64,000 nucleotides of DNA from an uncultured Eubacteriales bacterium. GTDB taxonomy: Bacteria; Bacillota; Clostridia; Lachnospirales; Lachnospiraceae. The notes beneath the pieces were generated by a model. The model saw nothing but the letters and a program-made list of their open reading frames with translations. It was not told the DNA's origin and did not search any database. Positions 45,001 through 52,984 of this stretch are shown here, one piece after another. Numbering within the stretch: the stretch's first letter is position 1; each line of letters begins with the position of its first letter. Both the position numbers and the translations under genes were made by a program. The stretch is taken from contig OMWY01000004.1 in assembly GCA_900314885.1 (NCBI GenBank), positions 49,886 through 113,885 of the forward strand. Reading direction: 5' to 3'.

Positions 45001-45631
45001 AAAGTATACGGTAAGTGAATTAAAGAAGTTACATTTATCCGAAGCGGAAGCGGGGGAAAAGGCAGCACCGGAGGATACCACATTGGATGAGGGCAATCAC
45101 TATATTCCTGATTTCGCGAGGACAGTAAATGATGTGGTCGGTGCCAATCGAGGAACGCTTTACCATAGCGTTTTGAGGCACATTGATTTCACAATAGATC
45201 ACACAGAGCCGGAGCTTGAACATGAATTCGGGGGCTTAAAGGAGGCGGGTAAATTAACCGATGAGGAATATAATGCGCTTAATGCTTCGGACTTTATGAA
45301 ATTATTTGATTCTGATCTCGCAAAAAGAATGGCAAATGCGGCAAAAGAAAACAGGCTCTTCCGAGAAACGCCGTTCGTATATAAGAGCGACAGGGTCAAA
45401 TCCGGTACGGTTCTTATTCAGGGGGTATGTGATGCCTGGTTTATAGAAAAAAATAAAATTATATTAATTGACTATAAGACCGATAAGGTGTATAAAGATA
45501 ATGTACTGAGGGACCGCTACGCGAACCAGATTGATTATTATGCGGAGGCGCTTTCGAAGGCTGTACATTTACCTGTGGCAGAGAAATATCTCTACTCATT
45601 TACAATGGGAAAGGCAATAAAATGCGACTGA
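42092..45631 (+). CDS. addA: ATP-dependent helicase/nuclease subunit A, AddA
   Basis: A 1,179-aa UvrD-family helicase-nuclease. Q motif FTPEQESVIKA, Walker A AAAGSGKTAVL, motif II TDEYQDSN, FVGDVKQSIYSFRQARP-type motif (CVGDVKQSIYSFRQ), motif V/VI MTIHKSKGLQFPVV and VAMTRAEEKLY. The C-terminal RecB-type nuclease has VCDAWF and ILIDYKTDKV. It unwinds and trims broken ends and is Chi-regulated in relatives. It is coupled to addB upstream and overlaps hisA by 10 bp downstream. Confidence 0.95.
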   Translation: MSVHFTPEQESVIKARDCDILVSAAAGSGKTAVLSERIISLVTDKEKPIDIDHILVVTFTRAAAAEMSERVGKNLSALIDLYMEKDPEAPILSRLREQYDLLQNASICTIDSFAKRVITEHYEEADIDPSFRIADINELKILERKILADILEEKYSEGSEEFIKFTEYYSSGKSDSNIEKIIIGLYEFSTAFSDSDKWLVTKKEEYLSGESFKKCVNELISLLHKYAEGAVSIADNAVTVCDSPDGPAAYRDVLLSDIEMINKFIGANNFSEVKALLDNFAYDKLPAIRKKKDEDVSEITEQKKKLVKDLREEYKKGLDDILTLFGSDIEAQRSVFDLTKPYVAVAFDLALLLSERFKEAKQKKNILDFSDIEHLALKVLRDEAGNPTDAARDYADFYAEVMTDEYQDSNFLQEEILTAITDAKEGMPYYFCVGDVKQSIYSFRQARPDLFMEKYRTFTEEGRKRKIILSKNFRSRKEVTDSVNSVFTDIMHESLGSIEYDKDACLYPYKVFPDTDGDYKTEIIISSNDDLPEDTDEEKVNIANRLSGIDLEAYSIAEEIKKLHAAGKKYSDIAILLRKMSGIGEKIKKDLLSFGIPAVSETTSGYFEAWEDLLVLDMLKTIDNPRDDIPLTAVLLSPVGKFTVDELAELRTKGNSEDLIVDLLYNSDTKKAKDFVNDLDRWRKLSCLLSVHELLRRLVYETNFIDYVSAMPGGKIREANVKRFIEMASQYESTGDYTVSGFVNYIDSLIEAEVDFGEADVNDALDAVKIMTIHKSKGLQFPVVFIAGLGNKINKRELQEQFIINDELGIGSKCFNLTTREKWDPLTKTLISKKMNESAIAEEMRVIYVAMTRAEEKLYISAAMDKTDNLAGLAVKNSNFLSLLKAVNDLDIILPSVLRDSEHFKVSIKNKIDIINSVIRNMSENEASADDLSFLSGNLPLTSDEEKEYEKLIADINYIYPYEDAVNEKIKYTVSELKKLHLSEAEAGEKAAPEDTTLDEGNHYIPDFARTVNDVVGANRGTLYHSVLRHIDFTIDHTEPELEHEFGGLKEAGKLTDEEYNALNASDFMKLFDSDLAKRMANAAKENRLFRETPFVYKSDRVKSGTVLIQGVCDAWFIEKNKIILIDYKTDKVYKDNVLRDRYANQIDYYAEALSKAVHLPVAEKYLYSFTMGKAIKCD

Positions 45632-46410
45632 GACCATGCATTGATATACATAACGGGGAAGTAGCGCAGATAGTCGGCAGCACGCTTAAGGATGAAGGAA
45701 ATTCAGCGAAGGAGAACTTCAAGAGCGAGAGACATGCCGACTACTATGCCACACTATATAAGAAAATGGACCTGCCCGGCGGGCACATCATTTTACTTAA
45801 TAAAAAGTATACCGAGTTCTATGATAAGGATGTCGAGGAGGCAAAACTGGCCCTGGCGGCCTACCCGGGAGGTATGCAGATAGGAGGAGGCATAATTGCC
45901 GATAATGCCGCAAGGTTTATAGAGATGGGGGCAAGCCACGTAATCGTGACAAGCTACGCCTTTGCGGATGGTAAAATTCTCTACGATAATCTCACAAAGC
46001 TCGTTAAGGCTGTCGGCAAGGAGCATATAGTTCTTGACCTTTCCGCCAGGATGCGGGAAAACAGGTATTTTATCGTGACGGACAGGTGGCAGAATTTTAC
46101 AGAGGAAGAACTGTCACACCGCCTTCTTGAGAAGCTCGAGGATTACTGCGATGAGTTCCTTATTCATGCTGTCGATTCCGAAGGAAAAAAGGCAGGTATA
46201 GATGACAGATTAGCCGGAATGCTCGGGAGCTACGACGGTATTCCTGTGACATACGCAGGCGGTGTCAGTTCTATAGATGATATCGAGCGTTTAAATATGT
46301 ACGGAAATGGCCGACTTGACGTAACTATAGGAAGCGCTCTTGATATTTTTGGTGGGAATCTGCCGTTAAAGGAGGCTGCCGGGTATATTAGGGCGATAAA
46401 TAACAATTAA
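45622..46410 (+). CDS. hisA: HisA, eukaryotic-type ProFAR isomerase
   Basis: A 262-aa TIM-barrel enzyme for the fourth step of histidine synthesis (ProFAR to PRFAR). The sequence resembles fungal/plant HIS6 rather than ordinary bacterial HisA: it begins MRLRPCIDIHNGEVAQIVG, then GGMQIGGGI, HIVLDLSARM and VTYAGGVSSIDDI. The N-terminal Asp and the central Asp (VLDLS) are the expected acid/base pair. It is not in a his operon but overlaps the end of addA by 10 bp and precedes a methyltransferase. Eukaryotic-type HisA is known in scattered bacteria. Confidence 0.87.
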   Translation: MRLRPCIDIHNGEVAQIVGSTLKDEGNSAKENFKSERHADYYATLYKKMDLPGGHIILLNKKYTEFYDKDVEEAKLALAAYPGGMQIGGGIIADNAARFIEMGASHVIVTSYAFADGKILYDNLTKLVKAVGKEHIVLDLSARMRENRYFIVTDRWQNFTEEELSHRLLEKLEDYCDEFLIHAVDSEGKKAGIDDRLAGMLGSYDGIPVTYAGGVSSIDDIERLNMYGNGRLDVTIGSALDIFGGNLPLKEAAGYIRAINNN

Positions 46411-46424
46411 TAACGGAAAATAAT

Positions 46425-47237
46425 ATGGCTGATTATGTTGGTTTTGCGGAGGTTTACGACCGCTTCATGGATAATGTGCCCTATGATGAATGGGCAGAAT
46501 ATCTTATTAATTTATTAAAAAAATATGGAATACACGATGGGCTTATCTGTGAGCTGGGATGCGGTACAGGCAACATGACTGAGCGCCTTTTTAAGGCGGG
46601 ATACGATATGGTAGGCATCGATCTTTCGGAGGAAATGCTTTCGATAGCCCATGAAAAGGACCCTGATAACAGGATATTATATCTCTGTCAGGATATGCGT
46701 AATTTCGAGCTCTATGGTACAGTTAACGCTATCGTGTCAGTCTGTGACAGTATGAATTATCTGCTGGATATTAAGGATCTGATAAAGGTGTTTAAACTGG
46801 CTAATAATTATCTTGAAGCCGGAGGATATTTTATCTTTGACATTAATCCTGTCGGGTATTATAATAGCTTAGGCAACGAGGTAATAGCTGAAAACCGTGA
46901 AAATATGAGCTTTATATGGGAAAACCATTTTGACGAGGAAAGCCATATAAATGAATATGATCTCACGATTTACGCGAGCGACAATATATTTAACAATGAG
47001 GAAAATGTTGAGAATGTCGACCCTGACAGCGGCGAACATGAAGCTTTGTTTCACCGCTTTGATGAAACCCATTTTCAAAGAGGATATACCGTAGATGAGA
47101 TAAAGCTCGCGATAGAGCAATCAGGCATGGAATTTGTCTCATGCTATGAGGCATTTACGGATAAGGAACCGTCAGAAAACAAGAGAACCTACTTCATTGC
47201 GAGAGAAAAATACCAGGAAGGAAAGAAGTATATATGA
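46425..47237 (+). CDS. Class I SAM-dependent methyltransferase
   Basis: A 270-aa soluble protein with the SAM-binding motif CELGCGTGNMTERL, then VGIDLSEEMLSIA and CQDMRNF. The substrate is unknown; the fold with a beta-rich insertion (residues ~150-220) resembles small-molecule methyltransferases of the YjhP/ubiE-like group. It lies 14 bp after hisA and overlaps hslO by 4 bp, so it is part of the long operon. Confidence 0.85.
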   Translation: MADYVGFAEVYDRFMDNVPYDEWAEYLINLLKKYGIHDGLICELGCGTGNMTERLFKAGYDMVGIDLSEEMLSIAHEKDPDNRILYLCQDMRNFELYGTVNAIVSVCDSMNYLLDIKDLIKVFKLANNYLEAGGYFIFDINPVGYYNSLGNEVIAENRENMSFIWENHFDEESHINEYDLTIYASDNIFNNEENVENVDPDSGEHEALFHRFDETHFQRGYTVDEIKLAIEQSGMEFVSCYEAFTDKEPSENKRTYFIAREKYQEGKKYI

Positions 47238-48106
47238 GCGACATAATGATTCGCGCTGCTGCAGCGGATGAGAAAGTAAGGGCATTTGCCTGTGATACAA
47301 GAGAGCTGGTTGAACAGGCAAGAATCTATCATGACACGTGGCCTGTCGTAACTGCGGCATTGGGAAGGCTGCTCACAGCCGGATCCATGATGGGAACCAT
47401 GATGAAGGGTGAAAAGGACCGGCTTACGTTGAAAATAAAAGGCGATGGGGAGATAGGCGGACTGGTGGTTGTGGCTGACAGTAAGGGTGAAGTTAAGGGT
47501 ATGGCATATGAGCCTCATGTGCGTGAAACCCTTATTCGTCCCGGGAAAATGAATGTCGGCGCGGCAGTTGGTCACGGTGAATTAACTGTTATCAAGGATT
47601 TGGGACTTCGCGAACCATACGTAGGAGCCGTTAATCTTGTAAGTGGTGAAATAGCTGAGGACCTGACATACTATTTTGCTGAAAGCGAGCAGGTTCCAAG
47701 TGCTGTTGCTCTGGGAGTTCTTGTAGGAACGGATTATTCCGTCCGTCAGGCCGGAGGCTTTATCATTCAGCTTATGCCGGATGCAGGGGAAGATATAATA
47801 AATGAAATAGAATCAAGGGTGCAGAAGCTGGATTCTGTTACAGAAATGCTGGAGCAGGGGATGGCTCCGGCTGATATGCTTGATGCAGTGTTAGGCAATC
47901 TTGATTTACAGATATTAGATGAATCAACTCCTGTCTATCATTGCGGCTGCAGCAAGGAAAGAATGGAAAGGGCTCTTCTTTCACTAGGCCGTAAGGATCT
48001 TCAGAGCCTTTACGATGATGGAAAGGAAGTGGAGATGTGCTGTCAGTTCTGTGATGGCAAATATATGTTCTCACACGAAGAGGTTGGTGAGCTTCTACAA
48101 CGATAG
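47234..48106 (+). CDS. hslO: Redox-regulated chaperone Hsp33
   Basis: A 290-aa cytosolic holdase chaperone activated by oxidation. The C-terminal zinc centre is present as CGC (HCGCSKERME) and CQFC (CCQFCDGKY), the CXC-X(n)-CXXC switch. N-terminal substrate-binding domain includes KGDGEIGG and the conserved GVLVGTDYSVRQAGGF. In a strict anaerobe it would guard against oxygen exposure. Last gene of the operon; no terminator is clear in the 145 bp that follow. Confidence 0.94.
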   Translation: MSDIMIRAAAADEKVRAFACDTRELVEQARIYHDTWPVVTAALGRLLTAGSMMGTMMKGEKDRLTLKIKGDGEIGGLVVVADSKGEVKGMAYEPHVRETLIRPGKMNVGAAVGHGELTVIKDLGLREPYVGAVNLVSGEIAEDLTYYFAESEQVPSAVALGVLVGTDYSVRQAGGFIIQLMPDAGEDIINEIESRVQKLDSVTEMLEQGMAPADMLDAVLGNLDLQILDESTPVYHCGCSKERMERALLSLGRKDLQSLYDDGKEVEMCCQFCDGKYMFSHEEVGELLQR

Positions 48107-48251
48107 AATACACTTTCCGATATTTTATAATCGATATTATTAAGACTTTTACCTTATTTGTGCCACAATATTCGTGTAGAATGGTTTTCGGAATGTGAAG
48201 TTATCAAAATGGCTTTGCAAAAGGAAGGAATAAAAGGAGGAATGTTTTTAA

Positions 48252-50321
48252 ATGAGAAAAAAATTATTAACCGGGTTTTTAACAGCTATGCTTGCCATAT
48301 CGCTTGTGCCGGCTATGCCAGCTTCAGAAGCAAAGGCGGCCAATGCTATAGTTTATAATCGCCAAACGCCGACGAAGGTTCTTAATAATAAAAAGATTTA
48401 TCTCTATGTTGGCGGTAAAAGCGTAAATCTTGATTATAATATCGCAGGCAGAAAATCAGGCGTTAAGGGAACCTGGAGCTCTTCAAACACGAGCGTCGCT
48501 ACCGTAAATAAATATGGTGTAGTGAAGGCTGTCGGTAACGGAAGCAGTACTATAACCTATAAATTTCTTAACGGTTCAAAATATAAGACACTTACGGTAA
48601 AGGTTACAGCAAGAACCAGAGCAGCCAGCGTTGCCCTTTCCGCTAATCCTGACAGTCATACAGCTACACCGGGTGCCGTAATTACATTTACAAGCACGCT
48701 TACTCCTAACGCAAAAGCATTGAGTATTAATTCTGATATCAGCTCTACCTATACGGTATATTACGATGTATGGTCGGATATGGCCTGCACGGTTCCTGTA
48801 ACAGATGGTGCCATCGCTTTTTCAACTGCTACAGGCACGCAGACCACAGCTACCGTTGCCCGCCCTGGTACATATTATGTTACAGCTACAGCGAAGAATT
48901 CTCCTAACGCCGTAAAATATAACGTAAGGAGTACTCCTTATCAGTTAATAGTTGCCGAGGATACCAGCGTATCTGTAAGACAGACAAATACTAACCAGAT
49001 TACAGTAAGCTCAAACAAGCCTATTAATGGGACAATAGTTACCACATCAGCCAATTCTGAGGTGGCTCAGCTTTCGCAGGCTTTCAGCGCTGACAGAAAG
49101 ACCGAGGTAATTACCCTAACTTCAAATTTAATAGGAACCTATTCAGTCACGATTAATACGGAAGGCAGTACAAAGCAGACCGCAGTTACATGCGAGGGTT
49201 CGAGGGTTAACAGCATAAAGCTTAACCAGACAACGGTAAATAAGGCTGCCGGAACCTCAACCTCGAATGGCGCTAAGGCATATGCGTATTTCTCTGTATT
49301 CGATCAGTTTGGAAATAACGTAACGACGAACCCTGCGATAGGCCTTGATAATAACGTGCTTGCCCTCTATAATAACGTAGCTCAGAAGATCACAAGTCGC
49401 GGAGTAGTCGAGCTTGACCTTGACGCAAAGGCTGCTGTTAAGGGTACTAAGGGAGTTCTTACAATCACCTACAGACCGATTAACGCTACAGCCGTAACAG
49501 ATACCGAAACGATTACAATTGGGGATGAGGCAGCCCTTGATAGTCTTAAGCTTGCGGGAATATATGTATATAACAGTAAGACCAAGACCTATTCTTGCGT
49601 CTTTGGCAGTGAGGCCTCAGGCTTATCAGCTGCCACTGTAATGAATACAAAATATCCGGGACTTTCCGCAGGTAAATATAAGACCGATGAGGATGGATAT
49701 TATTACATTCTCCTAAGCGCAAAGGATTCTAACGGTGTTAACATAACGGATGCCAGTCTTATAGAATTAAACCTTCTTACCGATACCGGTATTGAAGTGG
49801 ATAACAAGGCTTCTACCGCAGGAACCGTGAAGATTGGTGACAGTACTTATATTGCGTATCCTGTTAAGGCTGAAAAGGGCATAAAGTCAGGTTCGCTCGA
49901 GATTCAGGCAATAGCCGGCTCTAATACCTTTGAGCGCATTAAGAAAAATATACCTTCTAAGATAAGCTTAGGGCATATTGAAATTAATTCTGCTGTAGTT
50001 ACATATAAGAAGAATGTCAAGAACATGGTTGATCTTGAAGCCACTTTCTATGATACTACGGGCAGCAAGATAACCTCGGGTGATACAGTTGAAAATCTTA
50101 TAAAGGTTAACGGACAGGCTGTTTATACGCTTTCAAGTTATTTGACAAGCAATAATGGAACATTTGTTCTTGGGAAAAACAGTGATGGAAGTCCTCTGCT
50201 TATGTTCGCTCCAAATGACAGCCAGTATCCGGTAGGTCAGTCGGTTCTTACCGAATGGACCAACGGAAGCTCAGCCGATAAGAAAGAAAGTGGCAGATTC
50301 TATATAACGAGAGAAAACTAA
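48252..50321 (+). CDS. Secreted Ig-like-domain surface protein
   Basis: A 689-aa exported protein. A signal peptide ends near residue 30 (PASEAKAA). A BIG2-type bacterial Ig-like domain (about 45-120, ending TWSSSNTSVATVNKYGVVKAVG and STITYKF) is followed by several beta-rich, Thr/Ser/Asn-rich regions that look like further Ig-like or invasin-type repeats. No LPXTG, SLH or choline-binding anchor is visible, so it is either released or held by an unknown attachment. AAAGGAGGAA precedes the ATG. A strong terminator follows. Confidence 0.75.
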   Translation: MRKKLLTGFLTAMLAISLVPAMPASEAKAANAIVYNRQTPTKVLNNKKIYLYVGGKSVNLDYNIAGRKSGVKGTWSSSNTSVATVNKYGVVKAVGNGSSTITYKFLNGSKYKTLTVKVTARTRAASVALSANPDSHTATPGAVITFTSTLTPNAKALSINSDISSTYTVYYDVWSDMACTVPVTDGAIAFSTATGTQTTATVARPGTYYVTATAKNSPNAVKYNVRSTPYQLIVAEDTSVSVRQTNTNQITVSSNKPINGTIVTTSANSEVAQLSQAFSADRKTEVITLTSNLIGTYSVTINTEGSTKQTAVTCEGSRVNSIKLNQTTVNKAAGTSTSNGAKAYAYFSVFDQFGNNVTTNPAIGLDNNVLALYNNVAQKITSRGVVELDLDAKAAVKGTKGVLTITYRPINATAVTDTETITIGDEAALDSLKLAGIYVYNSKTKTYSCVFGSEASGLSAATVMNTKYPGLSAGKYKTDEDGYYYILLSAKDSNGVNITDASLIELNLLTDTGIEVDNKASTAGTVKIGDSTYIAYPVKAEKGIKSGSLEIQAIAGSNTFERIKKNIPSKISLGHIEINSAVVTYKKNVKNMVDLEATFYDTTGSKITSGDTVENLIKVNGQAVYTLSSYLTSNNGTFVLGKNSDGSPLLMFAPNDSQYPVGQSVLTEWTNGSSADKKESGRFYITREN

Positions 50322-50331
50322 CCCTTATATG

Positions 50332-50366
50332 AAAGGGAAGGACTTCACATTGTCCTTCCCTTTTCT
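50332..50366 (+). terminator. Intrinsic terminator after the Ig-like protein gene
   Basis: AAAGGGAAGGAC and GTCCTTCCCTTT form a 12-bp perfect stem, followed by TCTT. Confidence 0.9.
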
Positions 50367-50391
50367 TGATTATCAAAGGTAAGTATAGTTT

Positions 50392-50667
50392 ATGAGCGAC
50401 TCTGAAAAAATCAGTGACGATGTCAAGGTCACCGTTTCACCTGTAATTAAGCAGGACGGCCGCGAGAAAATATTTATACAGTTTACGGAAAATGAGAAGA
50501 GCGCCGAGGCGATAATTCCGGGCTGTGTATTTATTCATAATGACGGCTTTGACGATGACCTTCTTGATGAATTTAAATTATGGTTAAAGGAGCACCAGTC
50601 CGAAGTGCTTGAGAAGGCACGCGGTATAAACGTGCTCAAGGCGTTTTTCGGGCTTGATAAGAAATGA
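50392..50667 (+). CDS. Small acidic hypothetical protein upstream of hypB
   Basis: Not recognised. 91 aa, acidic, with a probable beta-strand half (KVTVSPVI, KIFIQFTE) and a helical C-terminal half (LLDEFKLWLKEHQSEVLEKA). No cysteine pairs and few histidines, so it is not HypA. Its stop overlaps the hypB start (AAATGATAG), which implies co-translation and perhaps a role in nickel protein maturation or an unrelated fused transcript. Confidence 0.6.
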   Translation: MSDSEKISDDVKVTVSPVIKQDGREKIFIQFTENEKSAEAIIPGCVFIHNDGFDDDLLDEFKLWLKEHQSEVLEKARGINVLKAFFGLDKK

Positions 50668-51332
50668 TAGATACAGTAGAAGTAAAAGAAGCGATACTGA
50701 CGGATAATGGCATAGAAGGCGCTAAGGTACGTAAATCCATGGAAGAAAAGGGCATTTACCTTCTTAATCTCATGGGGTCACCCGGTGCCGGTAAGACGAG
50801 CGTCCTTGTTAAGACTATAGAGGCGCTTAAGGGTGAGATGAATATAGGCGTCATGGAGGCGGATGTAGACTCGACAGTTGACGCTGAGACCGTTGAGAAG
50901 GCGGGCGCAAGGGCTATCCAGCTTCATACAGGAGGCGCCTGCCATCTAGACGCTGCTATGACCAGGGAGGGGCTTGATAGGTTTGACCTTGACGGCCTCG
51001 ACCTCGTTATTGTTGAAAATGTGGGTAACCTCGTATGCCCTGCCGAGTTTGATATAGGGGCGGAGAAGCGCGCCATCGTTTTCTCGGTTCCCGAAGGAGA
51101 CGACAAGCCTCTTAAGTACCCGCTTATGTTTGAAAAGGCGGATATAATTCTTGTAAATAAAATGGACACCATATCTTACTTTGATTTTGATATGGAGAGG
51201 TTTAAGAGTAACGTAAATAAAAGAAATGACAGGAATATTCCTGTCATTCCGATTTCCGCGATTAACGGTGAGGGACTAGATGAGTTCTTTTCTTTCCTTT
51301 GGGAAGGTCTGTCTTCACTTCGTCGGAAATAA
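50664..51332 (+). CDS. hypB: Hydrogenase nickel-incorporation GTPase HypB
   Basis: A 222-aa P-loop GTPase that helps insert nickel into [NiFe]-hydrogenase or another nickel enzyme. Walker A GSPGAGKTS, EADVDSTVDAE, HTGGACHLDAAM with the metal-binding Cys/His, IVENVGNLVCP and NKMD are all present. It lacks an N-terminal His-rich or CXXCGC metal store. hypA, hypC-F and nickel hydrogenase genes are not in this window. Its 3' end overlaps a convergent small membrane-protein gene. Confidence 0.9.
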   Translation: MIDTVEVKEAILTDNGIEGAKVRKSMEEKGIYLLNLMGSPGAGKTSVLVKTIEALKGEMNIGVMEADVDSTVDAETVEKAGARAIQLHTGGACHLDAAMTREGLDRFDLDGLDLVIVENVGNLVCPAEFDIGAEKRAIVFSVPEGDDKPLKYPLMFEKADIILVNKMDTISYFDFDMERFKSNVNKRNDRNIPVIPISAINGEGLDEFFSFLWEGLSSLRRK

Positions 51333-51516
51333 CTGTGTCCGCAAGCGACACATTTCCATCAGTCACAGAAAAGGTTTTTTTGGCATCGGAGAGTAATAGG
51401 CTCTTCGATGCTTTTTTTCGCATGGTAAGGACCCTGACCGCTATATAACAAACAAGAAGTCCCATGGCAAAAGCAAAGGAAAACAAGAGCAAAAATTCAA
51501 GTACCGCTTTCGACAT
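51262..51516 (-). CDS. Small single-pass membrane protein
   Basis: An 84-aa protein starting MSKAVLEFLLLFSFAFAMG, with one transmembrane helix (residues ~5-30) and a basic then polar cytoplasmic tail. It starts inside the last codons of the upstream minus-strand gene (overlap 51497-51516), so the two are probably co-translated. The in-frame start 21 bp upstream is less likely. Its last ~24 codons run antisense to the 3' end of hypB. No function can be assigned. Confidence 0.55.
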   Translation of the reverse strand: MSKAVLEFLLLFSFAFAMGLLVCYIAVRVLTMRKKASKSLLLSDAKKTFSVTDGNVSLADTVISDEVKTDLPKGKKRTHLVPHR

Positions 51517-52837
51517 CTGTTGCCTCCTTCCCTTCATTTTCAGTCAACTCGCATAACTTTGCCTTGCTTTCCGGTGTGGTTGCGAGCAGGTTAAACTGAA
51601 ATGTCTCCACAAAAAGCGAAGCTATAGCCACTATATTTAATACAAAACACCCGATTAAATATATACGATCATCAGCCGGTTCGGACAGATATATACCCAT
51701 CGCAAAAAGCATGGAACTTAGCTCTACTATATACATGGGCATAAAGCGGGGACGCATCTTATGAATAAGGTTGAATATACCCACGAGCGTTCCTATAAGC
51801 GGAATGAGCCATACTGAAAATACCGCGAGTACAGCGAAAAGAAGCAGTGTAAGCATGGCTATACCAAAGTAAAAGAAGAAGTTTTTGGCGTTCTGCTCTT
51901 TATCGATATTTGTCGCTGTATCAAAGAGTTTTAATATCTTTTCTCTGAGTGAAAACCGGACCTTGCCGCTATTCTTTTTTTGCCTCTTGTACCCGCTTCT
52001 CTTCGCGAGGGCGCTTGCGTTTGCTATATAGACTGAGCTTACGGCCATAGAGAGGCAGGCGCATATCCACATCCAGGTGGAGGCGGAAAAGTTTTTAAAC
52101 TGCCACATGATGAAGATAAAGGGTATGGTTCCGAGCGCCGCCCCGATGGTAAATTTACCGATATTAACGGGCAGATCGGCTGAAACCTTGCCTGTCACCC
52201 CATTTACAAGGGCGTAGCTTACCCTGTTAAGTGAGTGAAAGGTTAGCACCCAGACAGGCAGCAGGGCAGGAACCATCTCAACCGAGAGGTTTGGTAGGGA
52301 ATCCACAAATGTCTGTCCCTTGAGGGCGTGAACCGTGAACTGACTGAGGGCGTCTGTATTTCCTATCTGCTCAAATATATTATCGCTTATAATCTTAAGC
52401 GCTTCCTTGCGGAATTCATCCGCTTCCGTTACAAATGGCAGAACGAGCGCGTCCTTAGTGTAAAGCTCGTCATAGGCAAGATATGAAGCGGTCGGAAATG
52501 GGGCGAGCTCCATGGCGCGGTCCTTTTCAAGGGCGGTAGTCGCTGGGAAGCTCATGCCATTATATTCTGCCGCTATATTAAGGCTGATATTATATACATT
52601 AGTTACATCCCTGCTTCCGTTCGCGTGGGATTCTGTGCCGGACAGGGAAATATTTCCGTTTGTCCTCGCCCGACACACCCAATAGGGGATGTATACTCTT
52701 TTGAAGCCTTCGAGGTTCTCTTCATTTCTGAACTTAAGCTCTGATAGTCTTGCGCCTTTTACCTTAGCTATATAGGCGTTCTTGGCATCCTCCTTTGAGA
52801 GCTTGAAGGGCATTATAAGCTTGGGAGTAATATCCAT
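51497..52837 (-). CDS. Multi-pass membrane protein of unknown function
   Basis: A 446-aa protein from ATG 52837, preceded by AAGGAGA; the longer frame adds 14 residues without support. The soluble N-terminal ~240 residues (starting MDITPKLIMPFKLSKEDA, later YIPYWVCRA) resemble the body of zinc-ribbon TFIIB-like membrane proteins common in Lachnospiraceae, but the zinc ribbon is absent. Five or so C-terminal membrane segments follow. It shares a transcript with the small membrane protein downstream. Confidence 0.65.
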   Translation of the reverse strand: MDITPKLIMPFKLSKEDAKNAYIAKVKGARLSELKFRNEENLEGFKRVYIPYWVCRARTNGNISLSGTESHANGSRDVTNVYNISLNIAAEYNGMSFPATTALEKDRAMELAPFPTASYLAYDELYTKDALVLPFVTEADEFRKEALKIISDNIFEQIGNTDALSQFTVHALKGQTFVDSLPNLSVEMVPALLPVWVLTFHSLNRVSYALVNGVTGKVSADLPVNIGKFTIGAALGTIPFIFIMWQFKNFSASTWMWICACLSMAVSSVYIANASALAKRSGYKRQKKNSGKVRFSLREKILKLFDTATNIDKEQNAKNFFFYFGIAMLTLLLFAVLAVFSVWLIPLIGTLVGIFNLIHKMRPRFMPMYIVELSSMLFAMGIYLSEPADDRIYLIGCFVLNIVAIASLFVETFQFNLLATTPESKAKLCELTENEGKEATDVESGT

Positions 52838-52870
52838 CAATTTCTCCTTCCTTACGTTAATTCCTAATAA

Positions 52871-52899
52871 ATCATACACTATTTCCGGAATTATATCAA
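52871..52899 (-). promoter_or_regulatory. Promoter of the minus-strand membrane gene pair
   Basis: On the minus strand TTGATA (52899-52894), 17-bp spacer, TATGAT (52876-52871), 34 bp before the ATG at 52837. Confidence 0.6.
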
Positions 52900-52919
52900 G
52901 TTAACTTGTTACCGGAAAT
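52881..52919. promoter_or_regulatory. Compound dyad over the minus-strand promoter
   Basis: ATTTCCGG (52881-52888) and CCGGAAAT (52912-52919) are exact inverted repeats; between them lies the perfect palindrome CAAGTTAACTTG (52897-52908). The set overlaps the -35 box, so it is a good operator candidate. Confidence 0.5.
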
Positions 52920-52984
52920 GTGTGAGATGACAGACCATATAAATTTTAACTGAGCTTGTCTCACAAGGAAGTAGAGGTGATATT

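Noticed and set aside
48158..48358. 66-aa frame overlapping the Ig-like protein start
   Set aside because: It overlaps the signal peptide in another frame and its own start lacks a ribosome site.
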